Assembly: GCA_038253885.1 (NCBI GenBank)
Contig: JBBSGP010000014.1
Coordinates: 1-64,000, forward strand
DNA length: 64,000 bases
Source of the DNA: JALZAQ01 sp038253885
GTDB lineage: Bacteria > Gemmatimonadota > Gemmatimonadetes > Gemmatimonadales > Gemmatimonadaceae
Direction of reading: 5' to 3'
Each line of letters opens with the position of its first letter. Position 1 is the stretch's first letter. The notes below the pieces were generated by a model that was given only the letters and a program-made list of their open reading frames with translations, was not told where the DNA came from and did no database searches. Shown piece after piece: positions 6,660 to 14,604 of the stretch. The translations under genes and the position numbers were made by a program.

Positions 6660-8638
6660 GACGTCGCCGCGACGCCTCCGGCTGGCGATGTCGTCTTGGC
6701 CAGCACTGCGGTCGCAGCGGCGCGGGAGTCGATCGCGACATCCACCGCCGCGCCGATGCGGCGCGCGGCATCCAGCGCGGACGTCACCGTTGTGGTGGAT
6801 CCCGCCCCCGCCTGCAGGCGTAGCAGGTCGAGCCTGATGTTCTCGAGCGCGGCAACGGTCTGTCCCAGACGGCGGCCGGCGCCATGACGCGCCTCGGACA
6901 GCTCGGCGGATAGCGCTCCCCGGCGTGCGGCGAGCCCGCTCGCCGCTTCACCGTGCTGGCCGAGCGTCGCCGAGTGCGAGCCCGGCTCGGCGGCCGGAAC
7001 TTGCGCGATCTGTTCGTTCAGCTGCGCCATCTTCTTGCGCATCGCCCTGGCATCTTCCTCCAGCTGCTTCACGATCCCCGGCAGATCCTGAAGCTCCTTC
7101 TGGGCAGCCTTCGGAAGCGCCGCGAAGAGATCCGCGGCCGCCATGCCGATCATCATCTCTGTGGGCCGGGCGCCCAGCTGCGACGCGTCACCGCGCCGCG
7201 ACAGTCTCCACTCGGCGATCCGGGCAAAACGCGTCCCGATCGGGCTGTTCCAGAATCGGAAGCGCAGATCTGTCATGTGATCACGGCGGACGACCTTGCG
7301 TCCCGGATTGGCAAGGCCGAAGAAGGCGCCGATGGTCGTCGCGAAGCAGGAGAGGACGAAGGTCGATATCGTGGCGTTGAACGGCAGCCGGTCGGGGTAG
7401 AGCCGCATCGCGATCCCGCTGGCGACGGCGACGGCGAACGAGGCGTATGTCAAATAGCGGACGATGCGGTACGGGATCGGCACGCTCTCGAACTCGTACG
7501 CCAGCTCCTCGTTGCGCCGCTCGAGCTGCTCCCGCAGCGACGACCGCAGAGCCGTGAGATCGTATCCCGAGGCGAAGACGCGCCGCGTGCGATAGAGCTC
7601 CATTCCGGCATGGAGCACGAATGGAAAGAGCAGCTTGGCCGGAGTGAGCCAGGAAGGATCGAAGATCGCCGACAGACCCATGGTCGGCAGCCACAGGAGG
7701 TACAGGTACTTGATCGCGTCACCCTTGGCGAGCCACACCCGGAGCGGGGCAGGCGTATCGCGCCGCTGCTCCTGCGCCAGGCTCACTGCTTCTGCCAGCG
7801 CTTCGCCGCTGGCGTAGCGCGTCGCTGGATTCTTTCCGAGACAGCGGTCGACCGCGGTCGCGAGCGCCCTCGGAACGCCCGGATTCACCGATGCGACCGG
7901 AGGTGGCAGCTGCGTGAGGTGCTTCGCCAGGATGGACTGCACGGTCGGTCCGTCGAAGGGAAGCTTGCCCGTGAGCGCGAAGTGGGCCACCACCCCGAGC
8001 GAGTACAGGTCGCTCCGCCCGTCGAGCGGCTCGCCGGCCGCCTGCTCGGGGCTCATGAAGTGAGCGGTGCCCATCACCTGGCCGACTTCCGTCAGAGAGT
8101 TGACGTTGTCCACCCGGGCGATGCCGAAGTCGGTGACCAGTGCGCGTCCGCTGCCCGGCTCGAGAAGAATGTTGTCCGGCTTGATATCGCGGTGGATCAC
8201 ACCCCGCGCGTGCGCGTAGGCGAGCGCCCAGGCGATCTCCTGGATGAGCCGCGTCGCCACCGCTGGGGTCAGCGGTCCTCGCTCCTTCACGCGCTGCGTC
8301 AGCGTCTCGCCCTCGATGAACGCCATGACGAAGAAGACGAAGCCCCCCATCTCCTCGACGCGGAAGATCGGAACGATGTTCGGATGGGAGAGCTTCGCCG
8401 ACGTGCGCGCTTCGCGGATGAAGCGCTCACGAAGGTCGGCTCGGACCGCCAGCGTGGGCGGGAGCACCTTGATCGCTACCGGGCGCTCGAGTTGAACTTC
8501 CCGCGCCAGGTAGACGATCCCCATTCCGCCACGACCGAGCTCGCGCTCCAGCGAGTAGTGCCCCGCCAGAACTGTCTGAAGAGCTATGAACTCGGCGTCG
8601 GGAGAACTGGGGGGCGCAGCGGGGAAGAGCGACGGCAT
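6656..8638 (-). CDS. Membrane-embedded Ser/Thr protein kinase (Hanks type)
   Basis: A 660-residue kinase. The domain (about residues 28-290) is complete: glycine loop GRGGMGIVY (35-43), VAIK with Lys57, HRDIKPDN catalytic loop, DFGIAR, and MSPEQAAGEPLDGRSDLYSL. Then come four hydrophobic segments (about 310-330, 337-355, 395-418, 425-447), not the single one seen in PASTA kinases, and a cytoplasmic tail with a charged, coiled-coil-prone stretch around 525-560 and Ala-rich ends. There are no PASTA or other sensor repeats. It heads an operon with LdcA-like and D-aminoacylase genes, which makes cell-wall turnover a likely regulated process (inference). Confidence 0.93.
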   Translation of the reverse strand: MPSLFPAAPPSSPDAEFIALQTVLAGHYSLERELGRGGMGIVYLAREVQLERPVAIKVLPPTLAVRADLRERFIREARTSAKLSHPNIVPIFRVEEMGGFVFFVMAFIEGETLTQRVKERGPLTPAVATRLIQEIAWALAYAHARGVIHRDIKPDNILLEPGSGRALVTDFGIARVDNVNSLTEVGQVMGTAHFMSPEQAAGEPLDGRSDLYSLGVVAHFALTGKLPFDGPTVQSILAKHLTQLPPPVASVNPGVPRALATAVDRCLGKNPATRYASGEALAEAVSLAQEQRRDTPAPLRVWLAKGDAIKYLYLLWLPTMGLSAIFDPSWLTPAKLLFPFVLHAGMELYRTRRVFASGYDLTALRSSLREQLERRNEELAYEFESVPIPYRIVRYLTYASFAVAVASGIAMRLYPDRLPFNATISTFVLSCFATTIGAFFGLANPGRKVVRRDHMTDLRFRFWNSPIGTRFARIAEWRLSRRGDASQLGARPTEMMIGMAAADLFAALPKAAQKELQDLPGIVKQLEEDARAMRKKMAQLNEQIAQVPAAEPGSHSATLGQHGEAASGLAARRGALSAELSEARHGAGRRLGQTVAALENIRLDLLRLQAGAGSTTTVTSALDAARRIGAAVDVAIDSRAAATAVLAKTTSPAGGVAATS

Positions 8639-8752
8639 GTCGGGATGCTATCACCACCCCATCGCGCTCGCCAGCATACCCGCCAGGCCGTGCGAAGGCG
8701 GCTCTCCGCGCCCCCGACGCACGCTCGCATCCCCTATCCTCCCACCCGACAC

Positions 8753-8758
8753 TAGATT
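8753..8758 (+). promoter_or_regulatory. -10 box of ispH, leaderless spacing
   Basis: TAGATT lies six bases before the ispH ATG, so transcription would start at the A of the start codon. No convincing -35 box is visible 16-18 bases upstream and there is no Shine-Dalgarno sequence. Confidence 0.4.
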
Positions 8759-8764
8759 GCCCTC

Positions 8765-10024
8765 ATGTCCGCCGACACGAACAGCACCCTCTTTCGGAAG
8801 GGTTTCGGGCTCAAGACGGCTGTCCAGGGGACGCTGGATGCGGACTATTCGGGCCGTCTGGTCGACATGCTCCGAGAGTCGGACTTCGCCCTGACGGCCG
8901 GCGACACGACGGTCCTGCTGGCGCGCGAGTTCGGCTTCTGTTACGGGGTAGAGCGTGCGGTGGAGTACGCGTACCAGACCCGCAACAAGTTCCCGGAACG
9001 CCGGCTGACGCTGGTCGGGGAGATCATCCACAATCCCCACGTCAACGCCAAGCTCGCGTCGATGGGCATCGAGCTCCTGATGCCGGCCGAAGGGAGCGCG
9101 ACCGTCGACTATTCCGGGGTCGGACCGGAAGATGTCGTCATTCTGCCGGCATTCGGCGTCACCATCCAGGACTTCGAGACACTGCGCGGGATCGGTTGCG
9201 TGGTGGTGGACACGACCTGCGGCTCCGTGCTCAACGTCTGGAAACGCGTCGAGAGCTACGCGCGCGACGGGTTCACCGCGCTCATCCATGGCAAGCACTA
9301 CCACGAAGAGACGCGGGCGACCGCGTCGCAGGTTCTCAAGTATCCCGACGGCCGCTACCTCGTGGTTCGCGATATGGCCGAGGCGCGCGTGGTCTGCGAT
9401 TTCATCGAGCGCTCGATCGCGGCTGACGAGCTGATGCGCCGGCTGGGTCATGCGGCCTCCCCGGGCTTCGAGCCGGAGCGCGACCTGCGGCGCATCGGTG
9501 TGGCCAACCAGACAACGATGCTCGCCCGGGAATCGCTGGCGATCGCCGGCGAGATCGCCGCCGCGGTGGGTCGGGCGCGCGGGGAGAGCGCGCGGGCCGC
9601 CGACGTCCGCACGTTCGACACCATCTGCAGCGCCACGCAGGACCGGCAGGATGCCGTGCTCTCTCTGCTCGAGGAGCCGCCAGATGTGATGCTGGTGATC
9701 GGCGGGTACAACTCCAGCAACACGATCTCTCTCGCCGCGCTGTGCGCCGATCGCGTGCCCACCTATCACGTGGAGGACGCGAGCTGCATCGACGCTGACG
9801 CGGGCACGATCCGCCACTGGAATGCGATCGAGAAGCGCGAGGTCGAGAAGGGCGGCTGGCTCGGCCTGCCCGGACCGCTGCGCGTGGGCATCACGGCCGG
9901 TGCCAGCACTCCCAATAACAAGATCGGCGAGGCCGTCGCACGGGTGTTCGCGACCAGGGGTATCGAGGTCGCCGTGGGGGTGGGGGTGGGGGTGGGGGTG
10001 GGGGCGGGGGCGGTGAAGGCGTGA
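8765..10024 (+). CDS. ispH: 4-hydroxy-3-methylbut-2-enyl diphosphate reductase (IspH)
   Basis: The last enzyme of the MEP pathway, reducing HMBPP to IPP and DMAPP with a [4Fe-4S] cluster. At 419 residues it is of the long, cyanobacterial/plant-like kind rather than the about 315-residue E. coli form. The three cluster cysteines are Cys59 (REFGFCYGVERAV), Cys152 (VDTTCGSVLNVW) and Cys288 (FDTICSATQDRQ); the HN and HGKHYHEET motifs bind diphosphate. The C-terminus ends in an odd VGVGVGVGVGAGA tail made by six G5 tracts. The gene overlaps the next one by GTGA. Confidence 0.96.
   Translation: MSADTNSTLFRKGFGLKTAVQGTLDADYSGRLVDMLRESDFALTAGDTTVLLAREFGFCYGVERAVEYAYQTRNKFPERRLTLVGEIIHNPHVNAKLASMGIELLMPAEGSATVDYSGVGPEDVVILPAFGVTIQDFETLRGIGCVVVDTTCGSVLNVWKRVESYARDGFTALIHGKHYHEETRATASQVLKYPDGRYLVVRDMAEARVVCDFIERSIAADELMRRLGHAASPGFEPERDLRRIGVANQTTMLARESLAIAGEIAAAVGRARGESARAADVRTFDTICSATQDRQDAVLSLLEEPPDVMLVIGGYNSSNTISLAALCADRVPTYHVEDASCIDADAGTIRHWNAIEKREVEKGGWLGLPGPLRVGITAGASTPNNKIGEAVARVFATRGIEVAVGVGVGVGVGAGAVKA
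9976..10010 (+). repeat. Six G5 tracts at the 3' end of ispH, G-quadruplex candidate
   Basis: Six runs of five G separated by single bases (four T, then one C before the last run), i.e. a hexanucleotide repeat GGGGGT/C. Length changes by whole units keep the reading frame and alter only the Val-Gly tail. Five one-base loops between G5 runs make a very stable intramolecular quadruplex possible, 11 bases before the next start codon. Confidence 0.85.
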
Positions 10025-10989
10025 CGGCGGCCGATCCCGCGAGCGGCTTTGCGTCCATCGAGCTGCGCGCGGGCGCGACGAGGCTCGTGCTCGTCCCGTC
10101 GCTCGGCGGCAAGATCGTGGTGATGGAGATGGGTGGCCGGGACTGGCTCTGGCGAAGCGACGTCATTCCGCTGCGCGCCCCGGTGGAGGGTGAGTCGTAC
10201 GTCAAGACGGCGGACAGCGGTGGGTACGACGAATGCTTTCCCACGGTGGGCGCCTGCACAGTTCCTCAGACGGTACCGGGGTTTGGTGGGGCCGCTCTCC
10301 CCGATCATGGGGAGCTGTGGTCTCAACACGCGCGAAGCGAAGTCGACACGTGCCATGGGCTGGTGGCACGATCCGAATGGACGGGCCGGCGCATGCCGTA
10401 TCGCTTCTCGCGCGAGATCACGCTGGAGCCGAGCGGGGTCGTCGTGATGCGCTACTCCGCCACCAACACTGGCCGCGACCGTCTGCCCTTCCTCTGGTCG
10501 GCGCACCCGCTCTTCCCGCTCACCCCCGACACGCGGATCGTGCTCCCCACCGGAGCGCGGGTTCGCGTCTACGCACAGCATGGCATCGAGCTCCTCGGCG
10601 CGGCAGCGGAGCACCGCTGGCCCCGGATCAGGGGGGAGCGCGAGCTGGACCTGTCGAATCCGAACGCGGTCGCCCGCTCTTACGCCTGCAAGCTCTTCCT
10701 GGAGATGCCAGTGGGGGGAGGACAGGCCGCGCTCGAGCAGGCAGGGTCTCGGCTCTCGGTGTCGTTCGATGTCGGCGAGGTGCCGAACTTCGGCCTCTGG
10801 ATCAACCGGCGCGGCTGGTCGCCGTTTCGACGCGGCAAGCGCTACCTCAATCTGGCGTTCGAGCCATGCATCGGAGCGCCTGACACCTTGAGCGACGCGC
10901 TCGGTGATTGGGGCTCGGCCCACTGGCTCGCGTCCGGCGAGACGCGCAGCTGGACGCTGAGCTGGAGCGCTAGCCCGATCGCGGCATGA
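10021..10989 (+). CDS. Aldose 1-epimerase-fold protein (galactose mutarotase-like)
   Basis: A 322-residue protein with the galactose-mutarotase beta-sandwich signature: a start LVPSLGGKIVVMEMGGRDWL, the segment ALPDHGELWSQ (aldose epimerase N-x-x-HG-like His), LFLWSAHPLFPL with the second conserved His (printed in parts FLWSAHPLFPL), and a terminal LAFEPCIGAPDTL close to the GLEP-C-x-GAPD ending of these enzymes. Role is sugar or sugar-alcohol binding/epimerisation; substrate unknown. GTG start overlaps the ispH stop (GTGA) and its own stop overlaps the GMC gene (ATGA), so the three are translated as a unit. Confidence 0.82.
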   Translation: MTAADPASGFASIELRAGATRLVLVPSLGGKIVVMEMGGRDWLWRSDVIPLRAPVEGESYVKTADSGGYDECFPTVGACTVPQTVPGFGGAALPDHGELWSQHARSEVDTCHGLVARSEWTGRRMPYRFSREITLEPSGVVVMRYSATNTGRDRLPFLWSAHPLFPLTPDTRIVLPTGARVRVYAQHGIELLGAAAEHRWPRIRGERELDLSNPNAVARSYACKLFLEMPVGGGQAALEQAGSRLSVSFDVGEVPNFGLWINRRGWSPFRRGKRYLNLAFEPCIGAPDTLSDALGDWGSAHWLASGETRSWTLSWSASPIAA

Positions 10990-13073
10990 CCCAACTCGCG
11001 TTTCGTGAGCGGCTCGCGCTCGAGGCGCTCTGCCGCCGCATCGTGCCGGCCGCGTTCCACTCGGGCGCGGACCTCGTGGGGCTGGCTGCCCAGGTCGATG
11101 CGCGCTTGCAAGCCGGCGATCCGGAGCTCCGCCGGCGCTTCGCCGCGATCCTCCGCATCATCGACCATCCACTGGCAGGTCTGCTCTTTCTCGGACAGCC
11201 GCGCCGGTTCAGCAGTCTCCGGCCGCTGGACCAGGATGCCTGCCTGAGCGGATGGTCGACGAGCCGCATCCCGCTGAGACGCACGATGTTTCAGGCGCTA
11301 CGCCGATTGATCCTCTCCACCTACTACGCCTTGCCGGCGACGCACGAGGCGATCGGATACGCCGGAGCGTTCTACCGGCGCGACGCGATCGTGCCATGGG
11401 AGGGTCCGCTCGACGGACAGAGCTCCGACGCGGAGCCGATCGCGCGCGCGACCGGGACCGGGGAAGAGGTGCCGCTGCCGCGGACGGGTCGCTTCCCGAA
11501 GTGGGTCGATTTCGGACGACCGTCGGGGCGCGTCACGCATGGACACGAGCTTCCGTACGACACGCGGCTGATCGCCGAAGCGTGCGTCATCGGAAGCGGG
11601 CCCGGCGGGTCGGTGGCGGCAGCGCGACTCGCTGAGAGCGGGTTGGACGTGGTGATGCTGGAGGAGGGTGGCCACTATTCGGGCGATGGCTTCACCGAGA
11701 GCGAAGCCGAGATGATGCCCGCACTGTACGCCGATGCCGGCATGCGGGCCACCGATGACCTGTCCGTGCACCTTCTGCAGGGCCGTACCCTTGGCGGCGG
11801 GAGCACGGTGAACTGGTTGGTGATGCTGCGCACTCCGGACTGGGTGTTGGAGGAATGGGCGTCCGAGCACGCGGCCGAGGGGATGAGCGCGTCCGACCTT
11901 TCGCCAATCTTCGAGCGCATCGAGCGCGAGACGCATACCCGTCCGGTGCCCGACGACGCGCATTCGCCGAACAATCGCATCATCCTGGACGGCGCTTCCG
12001 CGCTCGGGTGGCAGGCACGCGTGGCATCGATCAACGCCAAGGGATGCGTCCGCTCGGGTTTCTGCGGGCTGGGGTGTCGGTACGGTGCGAAGCAGGGTGC
12101 GCTGGCCACCTACATCCCGAGCGCGCTGCGCGGCGGCGCCCGGATCTTCAGCGATGTTCGGGTGGATCGACTCGAGATCGTGGGCCGCGCCGGGAAAGCC
12201 GGAGGCCATCCACTCAAGCGCGTCCACGCGACAGTGCTCGACCGGCACACGTCGCGCCCGCGAGGCCGGCTGACCGTCGACGCGCCCATCGTCGTGCTCG
12301 CCGGCGGCGCGGTCGGTACGCCGACGCTGCTCCAGCGCTCGGGGATGGGAGGCGGCGGGGTCGGGGACTACCTGCGGCTCCACCCCACCACGACGGTGAT
12401 CGGGATCCACGATCGTGAGATATATGGTGCGGGGGGTATCCCGCTCTCGGTCGTCTGCGATCACTTCGCTCGTGGCGATGGGAGCGGCTACGGATTCTGG
12501 ATCGAGTGTCCGCCCATGCATCCGGGGTTGGCGTCGGTGGCGATCTCGGGGTTCGGCGAGTCGCATCGCGAGATGATGATCCGCTTCCCGCGCCTGGGCG
12601 CGCTCATCGTCCTCGTTCGGGATGGTGCTGATCGGGGCCACTCGAGTGGCCGCGTGTGGGTGGACCGGTCGGATCGCGTTCGTATCCGCTATCGGCCGTC
12701 GGATCAGGATCTCGCTCGGGTGCGCGAGGGCATCATCGCTGCGGCGCGCCTCCAGCTCGCGGCCGGCGCGCGCGAGGTGGTGACGCTCCATACTCCGCCT
12801 CGCGCGATCCGCGGCGAGAGCGATCTCTCGTCGATCGCGACCGCGGACTGCTCGCCCAACCGGCTCGGCCTCTTCTCCGCCCACGTCAACGGAACCTGCC
12901 GGATCGGCACCGATCCGCGCACGAGCGGCTGCACGCCGGACGGGCAACGGCACGGCGTACGGGGGCTCTACGTGGCCGACGGCTCGCTCCTCCCGACGGC
13001 GCTCGGAGTGAATCCGCAGGAGACGATCATGGCCGTGGCGAGCGTGGTCGCCAGCCGGATCATCGCGAAATGA
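10986..13073 (+). CDS. GMC oxidoreductase of the long-chain alcohol oxidase type
   Basis: A 695-residue FAD enzyme. Residues 1-140 form the helical N-domain found in long-chain fatty alcohol oxidases, related to gluconate dehydrogenase subunit 3. The FAD-binding Rossmann motif is CVIGSGPGGSVAAARLAESG near residue 200; GRTLGGGSTVNWLVMLR is the second GMC signature; KGCVRSGFCGLGCRYGAKQG is the cysteine cluster typical of this subgroup; the catalytic pair is His in FSAHVNGTCRIG and Asn in GVNPQETIMAVA near the end. It should oxidise a primary alcohol to an aldehyde. Lying behind ispH it may act on a terpenoid or lipid alcohol (inference). Confidence 0.9.
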   Translation: MTQLAFRERLALEALCRRIVPAAFHSGADLVGLAAQVDARLQAGDPELRRRFAAILRIIDHPLAGLLFLGQPRRFSSLRPLDQDACLSGWSTSRIPLRRTMFQALRRLILSTYYALPATHEAIGYAGAFYRRDAIVPWEGPLDGQSSDAEPIARATGTGEEVPLPRTGRFPKWVDFGRPSGRVTHGHELPYDTRLIAEACVIGSGPGGSVAAARLAESGLDVVMLEEGGHYSGDGFTESEAEMMPALYADAGMRATDDLSVHLLQGRTLGGGSTVNWLVMLRTPDWVLEEWASEHAAEGMSASDLSPIFERIERETHTRPVPDDAHSPNNRIILDGASALGWQARVASINAKGCVRSGFCGLGCRYGAKQGALATYIPSALRGGARIFSDVRVDRLEIVGRAGKAGGHPLKRVHATVLDRHTSRPRGRLTVDAPIVVLAGGAVGTPTLLQRSGMGGGGVGDYLRLHPTTTVIGIHDREIYGAGGIPLSVVCDHFARGDGSGYGFWIECPPMHPGLASVAISGFGESHREMMIRFPRLGALIVLVRDGADRGHSSGRVWVDRSDRVRIRYRPSDQDLARVREGIIAAARLQLAAGAREVVTLHTPPRAIRGESDLSSIATADCSPNRLGLFSAHVNGTCRIGTDPRTSGCTPDGQRHGVRGLYVADGSLLPTALGVNPQETIMAVASVVASRIIAK

Positions 13074-13085
13074 AGGTCACTGCGG

Positions 13086-14006
13086 TCACACCTGCTGCTC
13101 CTTCCCCTCGCTGAGCGACTGCTGCCTCAGCGCGGCCGCGCCCATCAGGCCACCAAGGCCCATGGACTCGACCGCCGTGCTCGGCACCAGCATCAGAGCG
13201 CCCTTCTCCTTGAGACCTTCGTAGAGGATGTTCATCGCGCGCAGGTGAAGCGCGGTCGGGTTGTCCCGATACGCCTTGGAGGCTTCGCCGAAGAGGGCCG
13301 CGATCTCGACTTCGGCCTGGCCGAGGATGATGCGGGCGGACTTCTCGCGGGATGCCTGGGCCTCGCGCGACATGGCGTCTTGCAGCGACGTCGGGATCAC
13401 GACATCGCGCATCTCAACCGACTGGACCGTCACCCCCCACGGCGTCGAGCGCTGGTCGATGAGCTGCTGCAGCTCACCCTCGATGCGCTCGCGGCCGCGC
13501 AGGAGGTCGGCCAGTGACGTGCGACCGATGATGTCTCGCAGCGCCGTCTGTGCCGCCCAGCTCACCGCCTGCTGGTAGTCCTGAACCTCGAGGGCGGCCT
13601 TCTCGGCGTCGAAGACCATCCAGAAGAGCACCGCGTCCACGTTCACGGGGACGGTGTCCATGGTGAGAGTCTCCTCGGCGGCGAAGCTCGTGGTGATGAC
13701 GCGCTGGTCGATCCAGGAGGAGACGGCGTCGACCCATGGCGGGATCCAGAAGAGTCCCGGGCCGCGCAGGCCGCGAAACTTGCCGAGGCGGAGCACCACG
13801 GCTCTCTCCCACTGTTTCGCGATCTTGGGTGACTGGGACAGGTAGAACGCAAGGAAGACGCTGACGATGAAGGGCGCCGGGCCGCCTCCTACGGCAGTGA
13901 GAAGGAGCCCGAGCGCGAGGAATCCGAAAAAGATGAGAAGGGTGAGGACGTTGAGGCGCACCTGGATCGTGTTACGGGGGGTGGTGGTCTTGGGGAAGCT
14001 GGGCAT
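13086..14006 (-). CDS. Slipin / stomatin-like SPFH membrane protein
   Basis: A 306-residue SPFH protein. Two hydrophobic stretches (about residues 20-40 and 43-58) anchor it; the SPFH/PHB domain (about 62-235) shows ERAVVLRLGKFRGLRGPGLF, TMDTVPVNVDAVLFWMVFDAE and RDIIGRTSLADLLRGRERI, which are stomatin hallmarks, and VQSVEMRDVVIP just before a coiled-coil segment. Slipins scaffold membrane microdomains and usually pair with an NfeD protease partner, which is absent here. Its ATG directly abuts the stop codon of the GntR gene (TAAATG), so the regulator controls its own operon partner. Confidence 0.9.
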   Translation of the reverse strand: MPSFPKTTTPRNTIQVRLNVLTLLIFFGFLALGLLLTAVGGGPAPFIVSVFLAFYLSQSPKIAKQWERAVVLRLGKFRGLRGPGLFWIPPWVDAVSSWIDQRVITTSFAAEETLTMDTVPVNVDAVLFWMVFDAEKAALEVQDYQQAVSWAAQTALRDIIGRTSLADLLRGRERIEGELQQLIDQRSTPWGVTVQSVEMRDVVIPTSLQDAMSREAQASREKSARIILGQAEVEIAALFGEASKAYRDNPTALHLRAMNILYEGLKEKGALMLVPSTAVESMGLGGLMGAAALRQQSLSEGKEQQV

Positions 14007-14384
14007 TTAGCGCATCTCCTTGGTTCGCCTGCGTTGGAGGACGGTCACAAGCTCTGCGAGGGTGAAGCCCAATGCGGCTGCCTCGGCGAGGACGCGATCG
14101 GCGAGGAGTGTGAGGTCGCGTTCGCGCTCTCGCCGCGGCGCTTCGATCTGGGCGGATCTCACAAAGGTTCCGACGCCGCGTCGGGTGCCCAGCAATCCGC
14201 GTCGCTCGAGGTCGGCGTAGACCTTGGCGACGGTGTTCGCATTGACGCGGAGGTCGACGGCGAGCTTCCGGACGGTCGGGAGCTGCTCGCCGACGCGGAG
14301 CTTGCCGGTGGCGATGGCGCCGCGGATGGCGCGCTCCAGCTGGGCATGGAGCGGGGTCGGGTCGTCGGATCGGATGTCGAACAT
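14007..14384 (-). CDS. GntR-family regulator, YtrA subfamily
   Basis: A 125-residue short GntR regulator: wHTH (about residues 10-75) with PLHAQLERAIRGAIATGKLR, GEQLPTVRKLAVDLRVNANT and YADLERRGLLGTRRGVGTFV, then the roughly 40-residue helical tail typical of YtrA rather than a large FadR/HutC ligand domain. YtrA proteins normally repress their own operon and adjoining membrane functions; here the partner is a slipin. An inverted repeat TGTACTA-N6-TAGTACA overlaps the likely promoter, with the -10 box five bases before ATG. Confidence 0.92.
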   Translation of the reverse strand: MFDIRSDDPTPLHAQLERAIRGAIATGKLRVGEQLPTVRKLAVDLRVNANTVAKVYADLERRGLLGTRRGVGTFVRSAQIEAPRRERERDLTLLADRVLAEAAALGFTLAELVTVLQRRRTKEMR

Positions 14385-14389
14385 GATCT

Positions 14390-14411
14390 ATTGTACTACA
14401 ACAATAGTACA
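14390..14411 (-). promoter_or_regulatory. GntR operator and -10 box
   Basis: TGTACTA (14392-14398) and TAGTACA (14405-14411) form perfect 7-base arms around a 6-base spacer. On the minus strand TACAAT (14395-14390) is a good -10 box inside the dyad and ends five bases before the ATG, so the transcript would be leaderless and repression would be steric. Confidence 0.7.
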
Positions 14412-14542
14412 CCAGTGCCAAGACAGCAAGACGTAAAGGCATTTGGTTAGCCCGATCCCGGGTTTCGACTGATGTTTTCGGGCATCAGGCACTGCATTCT
14501 CGCGTTCGGGAGGCATAACGAGGATGGCGCGACCCTCCCATT

Positions 14543-14604
14543 CTTGTACCAACCACATTGACACAACAGACTGCTGTCGCCATGTTCAGTGGCATTGGTA
14601 CAAG
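14543..14604. repeat. 10-base inverted repeat bracketing the Clp_N-GntR promoter region
   Basis: CTTGTACCAA (14543-14552) and TTGGTACAAG (14595-14604) are perfect inverted copies 42 bases apart. Each shares the TTGTAC core with the GntR operator 150 bases away. A TTGACA (14558-14563) lies between them. They look like paired operators, possibly with looping, for one or both GntR-type regulators. Confidence 0.55.

Noticed and set aside
9976..10010. Phase-variable frameshift repeat
   Set aside because: The unit is six bases, so changes in copy number keep the frame; only the tail length would vary.
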